Assembly (NCBI GenBank): GCA_965276635.1
Contig: CBDIBC010000005.1
Span: 2,170,001 to 2,234,000 of the forward strand
DNA length: 64,000 nucleotides
From: CBDIBC01 sp965276635
GTDB taxonomy: Bacteria; Actinomycetota; Acidimicrobiia; Acidimicrobiales; Palsa-688
Direction of reading: 5' to 3'
Positions 36,406 through 44,290 of the stretch are shown here, piece after piece. A program made the translations under genes and the position numbers. The notes beneath the pieces were generated by a model. The model made no database searches, was not told the DNA's origin, and saw only the letters and a list, made by a program, of their open reading frames with translations. Within the stretch, counting starts at the first letter, position 1; every line of letters starts with the position of its first letter.

Positions 36406-37326
36406 TCACCAGCCGCCGCGATGGACCACCTCGTCCCAGGGCCGCCGCCCCCGGCGAGCGGGTCCCGCTCCTGGCGGATCCTCTGCCGGCCACCCGATCG
36501 CCGTAGCCCCGATCGGGTCCCACCCAGCGGGGATCGCCAAGGTCTCGAGCAGCCGCCCCCGGTCACCGTGCAGCCGAAAGAACAGCGCGCCCAGACCCTC
36601 CGCAGTGGCGGCGAGCAGTAACAGCATGGTGGCGAACGCCGTGTCGACCGCCCAGTAGGGCGCCGACCAGCCCTCGATCTGCTGCTGGGCCGTACTGGCC
36701 CGGCGCGCCGCATCCGTCTGGTCGGCAGGGCTCGTCTGGTCGGCAGGGCTCGTCTGGTCGGCAGGGCTCGTCTGGTCGGCACGGCTCGTCTTGTCGGCAC
36801 GGCTCGTCTTGTCGGCTTCGCCGTATCGATCGACGTAGGCCTGTCGGCTGGCCAGTGGCAGGACGATCACCGGCGCGCGGAGCAGTCCGGGGTGATCCGG
36901 CGCCCCTAACCAGGCGGGATCGGCATCGGCCTGCCAGAAACGGGCAGTCTGCTCCGGCCCTTCCAGGACGACGAAGGCCCAACCCTGGGTGTGGCCAGCA
37001 GACGGCGCCCGGCGGGCCCGATCCAGCAGCCGGTCGACGACCGACGGCGCAACCTGTCGGTCGGCGAAGTCCCGGCACATGCGCCGCCGCCGGAGGACAT
37101 CGTCGAACGAGAGCCCGGGATCGGCCAGCAGGTCGTCGGCGCTGCTCGTTGCGGCTCCGGGCCCGGGGCCGGCACCCCTGATGGCGGCTCCCGCGGGAGC
37201 GCGTCGGCGGTCGGGGTCAGGGTCAGGGTCGGGTGACGGAAGGGCGACAGGCGCTCCCGCGGGAGCGCCCGTCGGTGAGTCTTGGGCGGGTGCGATCGCT
37301 CCTGCGGAAGCGCGCGGGCGGTCCAT
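36406..37326 (-). CDS. Nitroreductase-family protein
   Basis: About 306 residues if started at ATG 37326, though starts as late as the V-L-R-R-R-R-M-C-R-D-F segment are possible. The FMN-binding signature R-R-x-C-R-D-F-A-D-R-x-V-A-P and A-P-S-A-G-H-T-Q-G-W-A-F-V-V are followed by A-T-M-L-L-L-L-A-A-T-A-E-G-L-G-A near the C terminus. Two peculiar parts: an N-terminal stretch of A-P-A-G repeats translated from palindromic DNA, and an internal insert of A-D-Q-T-S-P/A-D-K-T-S-R repeats from an 18-bp tandem repeat. Both would sit outside the fold. Substrate unknown; close relatives act in F420- or FMN-dependent redox chemistry. Confidence 0.75.
   Translation of the reverse strand: MDRPRASAGAIAPAQDSPTGAPAGAPVALPSPDPDPDPDRRRAPAGAAIRGAGPGPGAATSSADDLLADPGLSFDDVLRRRRMCRDFADRQVAPSVVDRLLDRARRAPSAGHTQGWAFVVLEGPEQTARFWQADADPAWLGAPDHPGLLRAPVIVLPLASRQAYVDRYGEADKTSRADKTSRADQTSPADQTSPADQTSPADQTDAARRASTAQQQIEGWSAPYWAVDTAFATMLLLLAATAEGLGALFFRLHGDRGRLLETLAIPAGWDPIGATAIGWPAEDPPGAGPARRGRRPWDEVVHRGGW
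36721..36810 (+). repeat. Five 18-bp tandem repeats inside the nitroreductase gene
   Basis: GTCGGCAGGGCTCGTCTG three times, then two copies of a variant with C-T changes. In frame on the minus strand they encode a six-residue unit. Confidence 0.92.
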
Positions 37327-37366
37327 GGCGGGAGGCGAGGGTACAGCCGACCCTCCTGCGGGAGCG
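37187..37366. repeat. Four copies of a CTCCYGCGGGAG palindrome
   Basis: Copies at 37187-37200 (GCTCCCGCGGGAGC), 37251-37268 (extended to 18 bp), 37298-37311 (one mismatch) and 37352-37366. Spacings are 64, 47 and 54 bp. Three of the four are perfect palindromes or nearly so. They are translated as A-P-A-G if the nitroreductase starts upstream. Confidence 0.8.
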
Positions 37367-37406
37367 TCGGCTGGTTGGTCGCCCGGTCCCGCCCGGTCGC
37401 CGGACG

Positions 37407-37454
37407 AATTGTGTTCAATTTGGGGTGGGTACACGACACTTATTGAACACAATT
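37407..37454. promoter_or_regulatory. 13-bp perfect inverted repeat, candidate double operator
   Basis: AATTGTGTTCAAT (37407-37419) and ATTGAACACAATT (37442-37454) are exact inverted copies with a 22-bp spacer. Each arm also contains its own ATTG-N4-CAAT palindrome. The arms are 34-35 bp apart, about three helical turns. A regulator site between divergent genes is the simplest reading; a stem-loop in RNA is the alternative. Confidence 0.6.
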
Positions 37455-37512
37455 GCCTGCGGCCCCCACCGCCCCCCGCCACCGCACCGCCGGCCACCGC
37501 ACCGCCGACCGC

Positions 37513-37676
37513 CGCCCGCCGACGGCCACCGCACCGCCGACCGCCGCCCGCCCCCGACCGCCGCACCGCCGCCCGCCGACGGCCACCGCCACCGGCCACC
37601 GCCCGCCCCCGACCACCGCACCGCCCGCCGACGGCCACCGCCCCCGACCACCGCACCGCCCGCCGACGGCCACCGC
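37513..37676. repeat. Four exact 20-mers in C-rich DNA
   Basis: CGCCCGCCGACGGCCACCGC at 37513, 37570, 37622 and 37657. The minus strand of this region is G-rich with several GGG runs and could form G-quadruplexes. Confidence 0.85.
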
Positions 37677-37829
37677 ACCGCCGGCCGCCGCCCGCCCGCC
37701 GGTGGCGCCATCCGCCCCGGGCCACCGCCCCCACCGCGGACCACCCCCGCCGCGCCCCCGAAGGCGCGGAATGCCGACCACCGAGGTAGCGTTTGACGGG
37801 AGGACGAGCCCGCGAGGGCCCGAGAGAAG

Positions 37830-39014
37830 GTGGAGACGTTGCCCAGCTTTCGTGACCTGCTGAAGGATGCCAAGTCGCGCATCACCGAGACGGACACGGC
37901 CGGCGCCGAGGTCGAGGTGGCCAAGCCGGAGACGGTGGTCCTCGACGTGCGCGAGCCCGACGAGTACGAGCAGGGCGCGCTGCCGGGCGCCGTTCACATC
38001 CCCCGGGGCCATCTGGAGAGCCAGGTGGAGGGCAAGGTCGTCGACCACGACGCCCACATCGTGGTGTACTGCGCCGGCGGGACACGGTCCGCGTTCGCGG
38101 CCGACACCCTGGCCCAGCTGGGCTACAGCGATGTCGTCTCCATGGCCGGCGGTTTCAACAAGTGGAAGGACGAGGGCCGGGCGTGGAAGACCCCGGCCAG
38201 CCTCACCCCCGACCAGCGGAACCGCTACCAGCGCCACCTGCTGCTCCCCGAGGTGGACGTCGCCGGTCAGCAGAAGCTGCTCGATTCGAAGGTGCTGCTG
38301 CTCGGTGCCGGCGGCCTGGGCTCCCCGGCCGCGCTGTACCTGGCGGCGGCCGGCGTGGGAACGCTCGGGATCATCGACATGGACGTGGTCGACGAGTCGA
38401 ACCTCCAGCGCCAGATCCTGCACAACATGGATCGCATCGGCGAGCGCAAGGTCGACTCGGCCAAGAAGACGTTGACCTCGATCAACCCCGACGTGAACGT
38501 CGTCACCTACGACGTACGCCTCGGCGCGGAGAACGTGCTCGGCATCTTCGAGGGCTACGACCTGATCCTGGACGGTACCGACAACTTCCCGACCCGGTAC
38601 CTGGTGAACGACGCCTCCCTCAAGCTGGACATTCCTGTTGTCCACGGTTCGATCTTCCGCTTCGAGGGCCAGGCGAGCGTGTACCTGCCCCACGTCGGCC
38701 CGTGCTACCGGTGCCAGGTGCCGGAGCCGCCGCCTGCCGAGCTGGCGCCGTCGTGCGCCGAGGCGGGCGTGCTCGGGGTGCTGCCCGGGATCATCGGCAG
38801 CATCCAGGCCATGGAGGCGATCAAGCTGCTCCTCGACATCGGCGACCCCCTCTCGGGACGGCTGCTGGCGTACGACGCGCTGGAGGAGAGCTTCCGGACC
38901 TTCAAGGTCAATAGGGACCCGCAGTGTGCAGCATGCTCCATCCCCAAGGAGGAGCTGGTCATCGCCGACTACGACGAGTACTGCATGCCGCACCCCATCG
39001 CCGCCCCGGCCTAG
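37830..39014 (+). CDS. Rhodanese-MoeB/ThiF fusion (E1-like sulfurtransferase activator)
   Basis: 394 residues (TTG 37839 is an equally good start, with AGAAGG upstream). Residues about 30-120 are a rhodanese domain with D-V-R-E-P-D-E-Y and active-site V-Y-C-A-G-G-T-R-S; residues about 125-394 are a MoeB/ThiF adenylating domain with R-Y-x-R-H-L-L-L-P-E, G-A-G-G-L-G-S-P, D-x-D-V-V-D-E-S-N-L-Q-R-Q and two C-x-x-C pairs for zinc. The usual actinobacterial MoeZ has the domains in the opposite order. The enzyme would adenylate and thiocarboxylate a MoaD/ThiS/CysO-type small protein; none is adjacent. Confidence 0.9.
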   Translation: METLPSFRDLLKDAKSRITETDTAGAEVEVAKPETVVLDVREPDEYEQGALPGAVHIPRGHLESQVEGKVVDHDAHIVVYCAGGTRSAFAADTLAQLGYSDVVSMAGGFNKWKDEGRAWKTPASLTPDQRNRYQRHLLLPEVDVAGQQKLLDSKVLLLGAGGLGSPAALYLAAAGVGTLGIIDMDVVDESNLQRQILHNMDRIGERKVDSAKKTLTSINPDVNVVTYDVRLGAENVLGIFEGYDLILDGTDNFPTRYLVNDASLKLDIPVVHGSIFRFEGQASVYLPHVGPCYRCQVPEPPPAELAPSCAEAGVLGVLPGIIGSIQAMEAIKLLLDIGDPLSGRLLAYDALEESFRTFKVNRDPQCAACSIPKEELVIADYDEYCMPHPIAAPA

Positions 39015-39094
39015 GCGTCGGATCCGGTGTGAGCTGCCACAGGGTCGGTGCCGGGAGGGGGATCGGCCCGTTGGTCACCCAGCCAGGCGGGCCG

Positions 39095-39100
39095 TAACCT
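39095..39100 (+). promoter_or_regulatory. -10 element (TAACCT) for the mutase gene
   Basis: TAACCT ends 7 nt before ATG 39108, which decides this start over the open frame beginning at 39048. Confidence 0.5.
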
Positions 39101-39107
39101 GGGGTTC

Positions 39108-40691
39108 ATGGCCACCGCAGAGCGTCGCACCGATTCGGGTATCGAGATCCAGCCGGTCTACGGTCCGTCCGCCCTGGACGGTTGGGACCCTGGTGCGCAG
39201 CTCGGCGAGCCGGGCGCCCCGCCGTTCACCCGCGGCATCTACCCCACCATGTACCGGGGTCGGCCCTGGACCATCCGCCAGTACTCAGGGTTCGGCAACG
39301 CCGAATCGACCAACGAGCGGTGGCGGCTGCTCCTGGCCGGCGGCGGGACCGGGCTGTCGTGCGCCTTCGACCTGCCGACCCAGATGGGCTACGACTCGGA
39401 TCACCCCCGTTCGGAAGGGGAGATCGGCAAGGTGGGGGTGGCCATCGACTCCATCGACGACATGCGCATCCTGCTGTCGGGACTGCCGCTCGACCAGGTG
39501 ACCACGTCGATGACGATCAACGCCACCGCCTCGACGCTCCTGTTGCTCTACCAGCTGGTCGCCGAGGAGCAGGGCGTCGACTCCGCCAAGCTCGGCGGCA
39601 CCATCCAGAACGACATCCTGAAGGAGTACGTGGCCCGGGGCACCTACATCTATCCGCCCCGTCCGTCCATGCGGCTGATCACCGACATCTTTGCCTACTG
39701 TGCCGAGCAGCTGCCGAGCTGGAACACCATCTCCATCTCCGGATACCACATCAGGGAGGCGGGGTCCACCGCGGTCCAGGAGATCGCCTTCACCCTGGCC
39801 AACGGCATCGCCTACGTGCAGGCGGCTGTCGACGCCGGCCTGTCGATCGACGAGTTCGCCCCTCGGCTGAGCTTCTTCTGGAACGCCCACAACAACCTGT
39901 TCGAGGAGGTGGCGAAGTTCCGCGCCGCCCGACGCATGTGGGCGCGCATCATGGACGAGCGCTTCGACGCCAAGAGCCCCAAGAGCAGGCTCCTGCGGTT
40001 CCACACCCAGACCGGCGGTTCCACGCTGACGGCGCAGCAACCGGAGAACAACATCGCCCGGGTCACGCTCCAGTCTCTCGCCGCCGTGCTCGGGGGTACG
40101 CAGAGCCTGCATGCCAACGGCTTCGACGAGGCGCTCGGCCTGCCGACGACCCGCGCCGCCCGGGTGGCCCTGCGCACCCAGCAGATCATCGCCAACGAGT
40201 CCGGTGTGGTCGACACGACCGACCCGCTGGCGGGGTCGTACTTCGTGGAATCGCTGACCGACGCAGTCGAGGTCGAAGCCTGGAGGTATCTGGAAAAGAT
40301 CGACGGGATGGGCGGCGCCGTTGCCGCTATCGAAGCCGGGTACATGCAGGAGGAGATCGAGCAGGCGGCGTACGGGTACGCCAAAGACGTCGACAATGGC
40401 GAGAAGGTGATCGTCGGGGTCAACCGCTTCGCCGAGGATGCGGCCGAGCCCACCGAGGTGTTCCCGATCGATCCTGGCCTGCAGGCATCGCAGATCGCCC
40501 GCATCCAACGGACCCGGGCCGAGCGCGACCAGGGCGCGGTCGACGCCGCGCTGGCGGACATCTCGACCGCGGCACGGGGGAGCGCCAACCTGCTGGTGCC
40601 GATGAAGGAGGCACTGCGGCTGCGGGCGACGCTCGGTGAGGTCAGCGACGTGCTGCGCCAGGAGTTCGGCGAATACCACCCGGCGCGATAG
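39108..40691 (+). CDS. Methylmalonyl-CoA mutase large (catalytic) subunit, no B12 domain
   Basis: 527 residues: the TIM-barrel substrate domain only, with no C-terminal D-x-H-x-x-G cobalamin-binding domain, so a separate B12-binding small subunit must exist elsewhere. Start F-T-R-G-I-Y-P-T-M-Y-R-G-R-P-W-T-I-R-Q-Y. By counting from family knowledge, the tyrosine in R-Q-Y-S-G-F corresponds to Tyr89 of the Propionibacterium enzyme and the arginine 118 positions later (V-A-R-G-T-Y) to Arg207; isobutyryl-CoA mutase has Phe and Gln there. This favours methylmalonyl-CoA as substrate. LpdA follows after 2 bases, and a biotin carboxylase is nearby. Confidence 0.88.
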   Translation: MATAERRTDSGIEIQPVYGPSALDGWDPGAQLGEPGAPPFTRGIYPTMYRGRPWTIRQYSGFGNAESTNERWRLLLAGGGTGLSCAFDLPTQMGYDSDHPRSEGEIGKVGVAIDSIDDMRILLSGLPLDQVTTSMTINATASTLLLLYQLVAEEQGVDSAKLGGTIQNDILKEYVARGTYIYPPRPSMRLITDIFAYCAEQLPSWNTISISGYHIREAGSTAVQEIAFTLANGIAYVQAAVDAGLSIDEFAPRLSFFWNAHNNLFEEVAKFRAARRMWARIMDERFDAKSPKSRLLRFHTQTGGSTLTAQQPENNIARVTLQSLAAVLGGTQSLHANGFDEALGLPTTRAARVALRTQQIIANESGVVDTTDPLAGSYFVESLTDAVEVEAWRYLEKIDGMGGAVAAIEAGYMQEEIEQAAYGYAKDVDNGEKVIVGVNRFAEDAAEPTEVFPIDPGLQASQIARIQRTRAERDQGAVDAALADISTAARGSANLLVPMKEALRLRATLGEVSDVLRQEFGEYHPAR

Positions 40692-40693
40692 GG

Positions 40694-42055
40694 ATGGCCA
40701 AACGGCTGGTCATCATCGGCGGAGGCCCCGCCGGCAACACGGCGGCGACGAACGCGGCTCGCATGGGCGCCGAGGTGACGATGATCGAGCGCGATGTCGT
40801 CGGCGGTGCCGCCCACCTGTGGGACTGCATCCCGTCGAAGACGATGATCGCCACCGGCGGGGCCATGAGCTTCGCCCAACGCATCACCGGCATGGGCCTC
40901 AGCCGCCTCGACGCCCATTTCGACGCCGACGCGCAACGGGCACGCATCGGCGAGATCGAGGACCATCTCCGCGGCCAGGTCACCGGCCTGCTCACCAGCC
41001 AAGGGGTGCGGATGATCAGGGGCGTCGGCCGCCTCAAGGGACCGCACGAGGTGGTGGCCGAGACCGACGACGGGCTGACCGAGCTGGATGCCGACGCGGT
41101 GCTGATCGCCACCGGCAGTCGCCCACGGATCCCTGCCTTCGCCGATCCTGACGGCGTGCGCATACTGACCACCCGACAGGCCTACCCGCCGTCGACCATG
41201 CCCGAGCACCTGGTGGTCATCGGCTCGGGTGTTACCGGCGTGGAGTTCGTCCACATGTTCTCCTCGTTCGGGGCCAAGGTGACCCTGATCGTCAGCCGTC
41301 AACAGGTCCTCCCCAGCAAGGATCCGGAGGTGGCGGCGGCCCTGGAGTACGAGCTGTTGCGCCGAGGGGTGCGGCTGTTCAAAGGAGCACGAGCCGAGAT
41401 GGTCGAGAAGACCGAGCAGGGTGTGGCCGTGGCCTGCGACGACGGGCGGGTGGCGCTTGGCACCCATGTCCTGCTCGCCATCGGCTCCATCCCGAACTCC
41501 GACAACCTGGGCCTGGAGACGGCTTCGGTCGAGACCGACCCCAGCGGGTACGTGCCGGTCAACCGGCACTGCCAATCGAACGTTCCTCACATCTTCGCCG
41601 CCGGTGACGTGTCGGGGAAGCTCCCGCTGTCGTCCGTCGCCTCCATGCAGGGGAGGAAGATCGCCGAGTTCGTGATGGGCTTCCACTCCGGAGAGCACCG
41701 TCACATCGACTACGAGAAGGCGGCCTCCGCCATCTTCACCGAGCCGGAGATCGCCGATGTCGGATTGGCCGAGGCCGAGGCCTTCGCCACCGGCCGCAAG
41801 ATACGGGTCACCAAGGTCCCTTACGCAGCGGCGGCCAAGGCATTGATCAACGACGACCCCGGCGGGTTCGTCAAGATCATCTCCGACCCGGCCACAGGGG
41901 TGGTGCTCGGCGGGTCCATCGTCGGTCGCCACGCCGCCGAGCTCATCTCGGTCATCGCCCTCGCCGTCACCGCCCACCTGCGGGTCAACGACATCGTGGA
42001 GAGCTGCCTGGTCCACCCCACGCTGTCCGAAGCCCTGGCCGACGCCGCCGATTGA
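40694..42055 (+). CDS. lpdA: LpdA-type flavoprotein (NAD(P)H:quinone reductase-like)
   Basis: 453-residue pyridine-nucleotide-disulfide reductase family member. FAD motif G-G-G-P-A-G-N-T-A-A near residue 10, NAD motif G-S-G-V-T-G-V-E-F and A-A-G-D-V-S-G. The redox-active C-x4-C is reduced to a single cysteine: G-G-A-A-H-L-W-D-C-I-P-S-K. M. tuberculosis LpdA (Rv3303c) has the same loss and reduces quinones rather than lipoamide. So this is unlikely to be a true lipoamide dehydrogenase. It starts 2 bases after the mutase stop, probably one transcript. Confidence 0.88.
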   Translation: MAKRLVIIGGGPAGNTAATNAARMGAEVTMIERDVVGGAAHLWDCIPSKTMIATGGAMSFAQRITGMGLSRLDAHFDADAQRARIGEIEDHLRGQVTGLLTSQGVRMIRGVGRLKGPHEVVAETDDGLTELDADAVLIATGSRPRIPAFADPDGVRILTTRQAYPPSTMPEHLVVIGSGVTGVEFVHMFSSFGAKVTLIVSRQQVLPSKDPEVAAALEYELLRRGVRLFKGARAEMVEKTEQGVAVACDDGRVALGTHVLLAIGSIPNSDNLGLETASVETDPSGYVPVNRHCQSNVPHIFAAGDVSGKLPLSSVASMQGRKIAEFVMGFHSGEHRHIDYEKAASAIFTEPEIADVGLAEAEAFATGRKIRVTKVPYAAAAKALINDDPGGFVKIISDPATGVVLGGSIVGRHAAELISVIALAVTAHLRVNDIVESCLVHPTLSEALADAAD

Positions 42056-42074
42056 GCTCCCCTGCCGGGGGGGG

Positions 42075-42494
42075 TCAGTCCTCGGCGGGGGGCGGGTCCA
42101 CGTAGCGAGCGACCACCTCCACCATGGACGAGCGAGGGCTGCCGTCGATCGACACCACGATGGCGTGACCGTTGGTCGACTCCCCGGCGAACGACCAGCG
42201 CTTCCAGTTCCCCTTGGCCCGGTGGGGCCCGAAGCTGGCCAACCTGCTCCACGGGATCCGGGCCACCTCACCCTCCCGGTAGGTCTTCGACTTCAGCCGG
42301 AGGTACAGGGCGCGATCGCTGGCGCCCAGCTCGACGCGCCCGTTCTCCTGCTGGGCCAGGTCGGCCGGAAAAGGCGGCGGCAGGGTGGCGACCGGCCGCA
42401 GGGAACCGCGGTCGAAGTCGAGCAGCTTCTCGCCGTCCTCCAGGGGCAGCTGGGACGCCAGCTTGCGCAACAGTCGGCGGTCGAACATGTCCAC
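42075..42494 (-). CDS. Unknown protein in operon with biotin carboxylase
   Basis: 139 residues, no signal peptide or membrane helix. Alternating strands (A-L-Y-L-R-L-K, I-P-W-S-R-L-A-S-F-G-P, W-K-R-W-S-F) suggest a small PH-like beta barrel. I do not recognise the family. GTG 42494 lies 10 bases behind the biotin carboxylase stop; ATG 42488 is the other option. Probably co-transcribed with that gene. Convergent with lpdA. Confidence 0.6.
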   Translation of the reverse strand: MDMFDRRLLRKLASQLPLEDGEKLLDFDRGSLRPVATLPPPFPADLAQQENGRVELGASDRALYLRLKSKTYREGEVARIPWSRLASFGPHRAKGNWKRWSFAGESTNGHAIVVSIDGSPRSSMVEVVARYVDPPPAED

Positions 42495-42504
42495 GGTCGT
42501 CGAC

Positions 42505-44271
42505 CTACTCGCCGATCACGACCACGACGTCGCCTGCCCCCACCGAGTCGCCCGCCGCGACCTTCACCTCGGCGACGGTGCCGGCCACCTCGGATGTGAT
42601 GTTGTTCTCCATCTTCATGGCCTCGAGGACGGTGACGGCCTGGCCGACCGTGACGGTGTCGCCCACGGCCACCAGCACCTTCACGATGGTGCCCTGCATG
42701 GGGACCGTCACCGCGCCGCTGGCTGCCGCGCCGCCGCCCCCCGAAGCTCCGGACGGTCGCGGCCGACCAGTGCGGGCGCCGCCCCCGGCGGCGGGGGCCG
42801 CCTCCGCCTCGGGCACCCACAGCCGGACCTGGTAGCGGCGCCCGTTCACTTCGACGTCGACGTCGCGCTGCACCTTCGGTGCGGCGCCGTCCTCGGCCGG
42901 TGCCTGGAGGGGCGCAGCGGTGACCTCCGAGAGGTCGAGCGTGGTCTCCACCCAGTTGGTGGAGTGCTCGACGGCCACGAAGTCCGGGTGCTCGAGGATG
43001 GCGACATCGGCCGGGATGGTCGTGGCGACGCCCTCGATGCGCGTCTCGGCCAGGGCGCGGAGCATGCGGCGACGGGCCACCTCCCGGTCTTCGCCCCAGA
43101 CCACGATCTTGGCCACCAGGTTGTCGTAGTACTGGCTGACGGTGTCGCCCGCCTCGTAGCCGGCGTCAGTTCGCACCCCGTACCCGTCGGGGCGATCGAA
43201 CACCGAGATGGTGCCGGGCGCCGGCAGGAACTTGCCGCCGGCCGGGTCCTCGGCGTTCACCCGCACCTCGATGGCGTGGCCGACCAGGTGCACGTCGTCC
43301 TGGGTGAAGCCGAGCGGCTCGCCGGCGGCGATGCGCAGCTGCAGGGCCACCAGGTCGCGGCCGACGACCTGCTCGGTGACCGGGTGCTCGACCTGGAGGC
43401 GGGTGTTCATCTCCAAGAAGAAGAAGTCGCTGTCCTGGTAGATGAACTCGACGGTGCCGGCGTTGCGGTAGCCACACGCCCGGGCCACCTTGATGGCGGC
43501 CTCGCCCATGGCCTCCAGGGTGGCGGCGGGAATGTTCGGCGCCGGCGCCTCCTCGATCAGCTTCTGATGGCGGCGTTGGGCCGAGCAGTCGCGGGTCCCG
43601 AGGTAGACGGCCCCGCCGTGCGCATCGAGGAAGATCTGCACCTCGACGTGGCGAGGCCAGGTCAGGTAGCGCTCGATGTAGCTCTCGGACCGACCGAATG
43701 CCTTCTCCGCCTCGCGCTGCGCCGACTCGAGCGCAGCGGGCGCCTCGGCCGCGTTTTGCACCACCCGCATGCCGCGACCCCCGCCGCCGTACGCCGCCTT
43801 GATGGCCACCGGCCAGCCGTGCTCCTCCCCGAAGGCGACCACGTCGGAGGCGTCGGTGATGACCTCGGTGGTGCCGGGGACCCCGGCCACCTCGGCCCGC
43901 TGGGCCGCCAGGCGGGAGCTGATCTTGTCCCCCATGACCTCGATCGCCCCGGGCGGCGGCCCGATCCAGGCGGCGCCGGAGTCGGTGACCGCTCGGGCGA
44001 AGTCGGCGTTCTCGGAGAAGAACCCGTAGCCCGGGTGGACCCCGTCGGCCCCGGACGTGACCAGGATCTCCAGGATCTTCTCGGTGTTCAGGTAGCTCTC
44101 GGCGGCCGTCTGGCCGCCGAGGGCGTACGCCTCGTCGGCCAGGCGTACATGGAGGGCGTCGCGATCGAGGTCGCTGTAGACGGCGACCGTCGCGATCCCG
44201 AGCTCCCGGCACGTCCGGATGACCCGGACGGCGATCTCTCCGCGGTTGGCAATCAGGACCTTGCTCAGCAC
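42505..44271 (-). CDS. Biotin carboxylase with biotin carboxyl carrier domain (AccA-type alpha subunit)
   Basis: 588 residues from GTG 44271 (V-L-S-K-V-L-I-A-N-R-G-E-I-A). ATP-grasp biotin carboxylase over residues 1-450 (K-A-A-Y-G-G-G-G-R-G-M, M-N-T-R-L-Q-V-E-H), an Ala/Gly-rich linker near 500, and a C-terminal biotinyl domain with the acceptor lysine in E-A-M-K-M-E-N. In actinobacteria this alpha subunit is shared by acetyl-, propionyl- and longer acyl-CoA carboxylases; the carboxyltransferase beta subunit is not in this window. Its substrate for modification by the adjacent, divergent biotin ligase is implied. The alternative ATG at 44292 shares bases with the ligase ATG. Confidence 0.95.
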   Translation of the reverse strand: MLSKVLIANRGEIAVRVIRTCRELGIATVAVYSDLDRDALHVRLADEAYALGGQTAAESYLNTEKILEILVTSGADGVHPGYGFFSENADFARAVTDSGAAWIGPPPGAIEVMGDKISSRLAAQRAEVAGVPGTTEVITDASDVVAFGEEHGWPVAIKAAYGGGGRGMRVVQNAAEAPAALESAQREAEKAFGRSESYIERYLTWPRHVEVQIFLDAHGGAVYLGTRDCSAQRRHQKLIEEAPAPNIPAATLEAMGEAAIKVARACGYRNAGTVEFIYQDSDFFFLEMNTRLQVEHPVTEQVVGRDLVALQLRIAAGEPLGFTQDDVHLVGHAIEVRVNAEDPAGGKFLPAPGTISVFDRPDGYGVRTDAGYEAGDTVSQYYDNLVAKIVVWGEDREVARRRMLRALAETRIEGVATTIPADVAILEHPDFVAVEHSTNWVETTLDLSEVTAAPLQAPAEDGAAPKVQRDVDVEVNGRRYQVRLWVPEAEAAPAAGGGARTGRPRPSGASGGGGAAASGAVTVPMQGTIVKVLVAVGDTVTVGQAVTVLEAMKMENNITSEVAGTVAEVKVAAGDSVGAGDVVVVIGE

Positions 44272-44290
44272 AGCAGGGCAGTCTGTCAGC

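Larger units (their letters stand above)
37327..37829. other. Repeat-rich region between nitroreductase and rhodanese-MoeB genes
   Basis: About 500 bases without a convincing gene. From left to right: the last CTCCYGCGGGAG palindrome, a 13-bp inverted repeat in a small AT-rich island (37407-37454), and about 300 bases of C-rich sequence with four exact copies of a 20-mer (37456-37760). Open frames here come from low-complexity sequence only. Confidence 0.7.

Noticed and set aside
37187..37760. CRISPR array
   Set aside because: Repeats differ in type, spacing is uneven, spacers are themselves repetitive, and no cas genes are present.
37440..38993. Minus-strand frame of about 517 codons opposite the rhodanese-MoeB gene
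   Set aside because: Antisense to clear rhodanese and MoeB motifs; its end is translated from the C-rich repeats.
42066..42073. Run of eight G after lpdA as a phase-variation tract
   Set aside because: It is intergenic between two converging genes and affects neither reading frame nor an obvious promoter.
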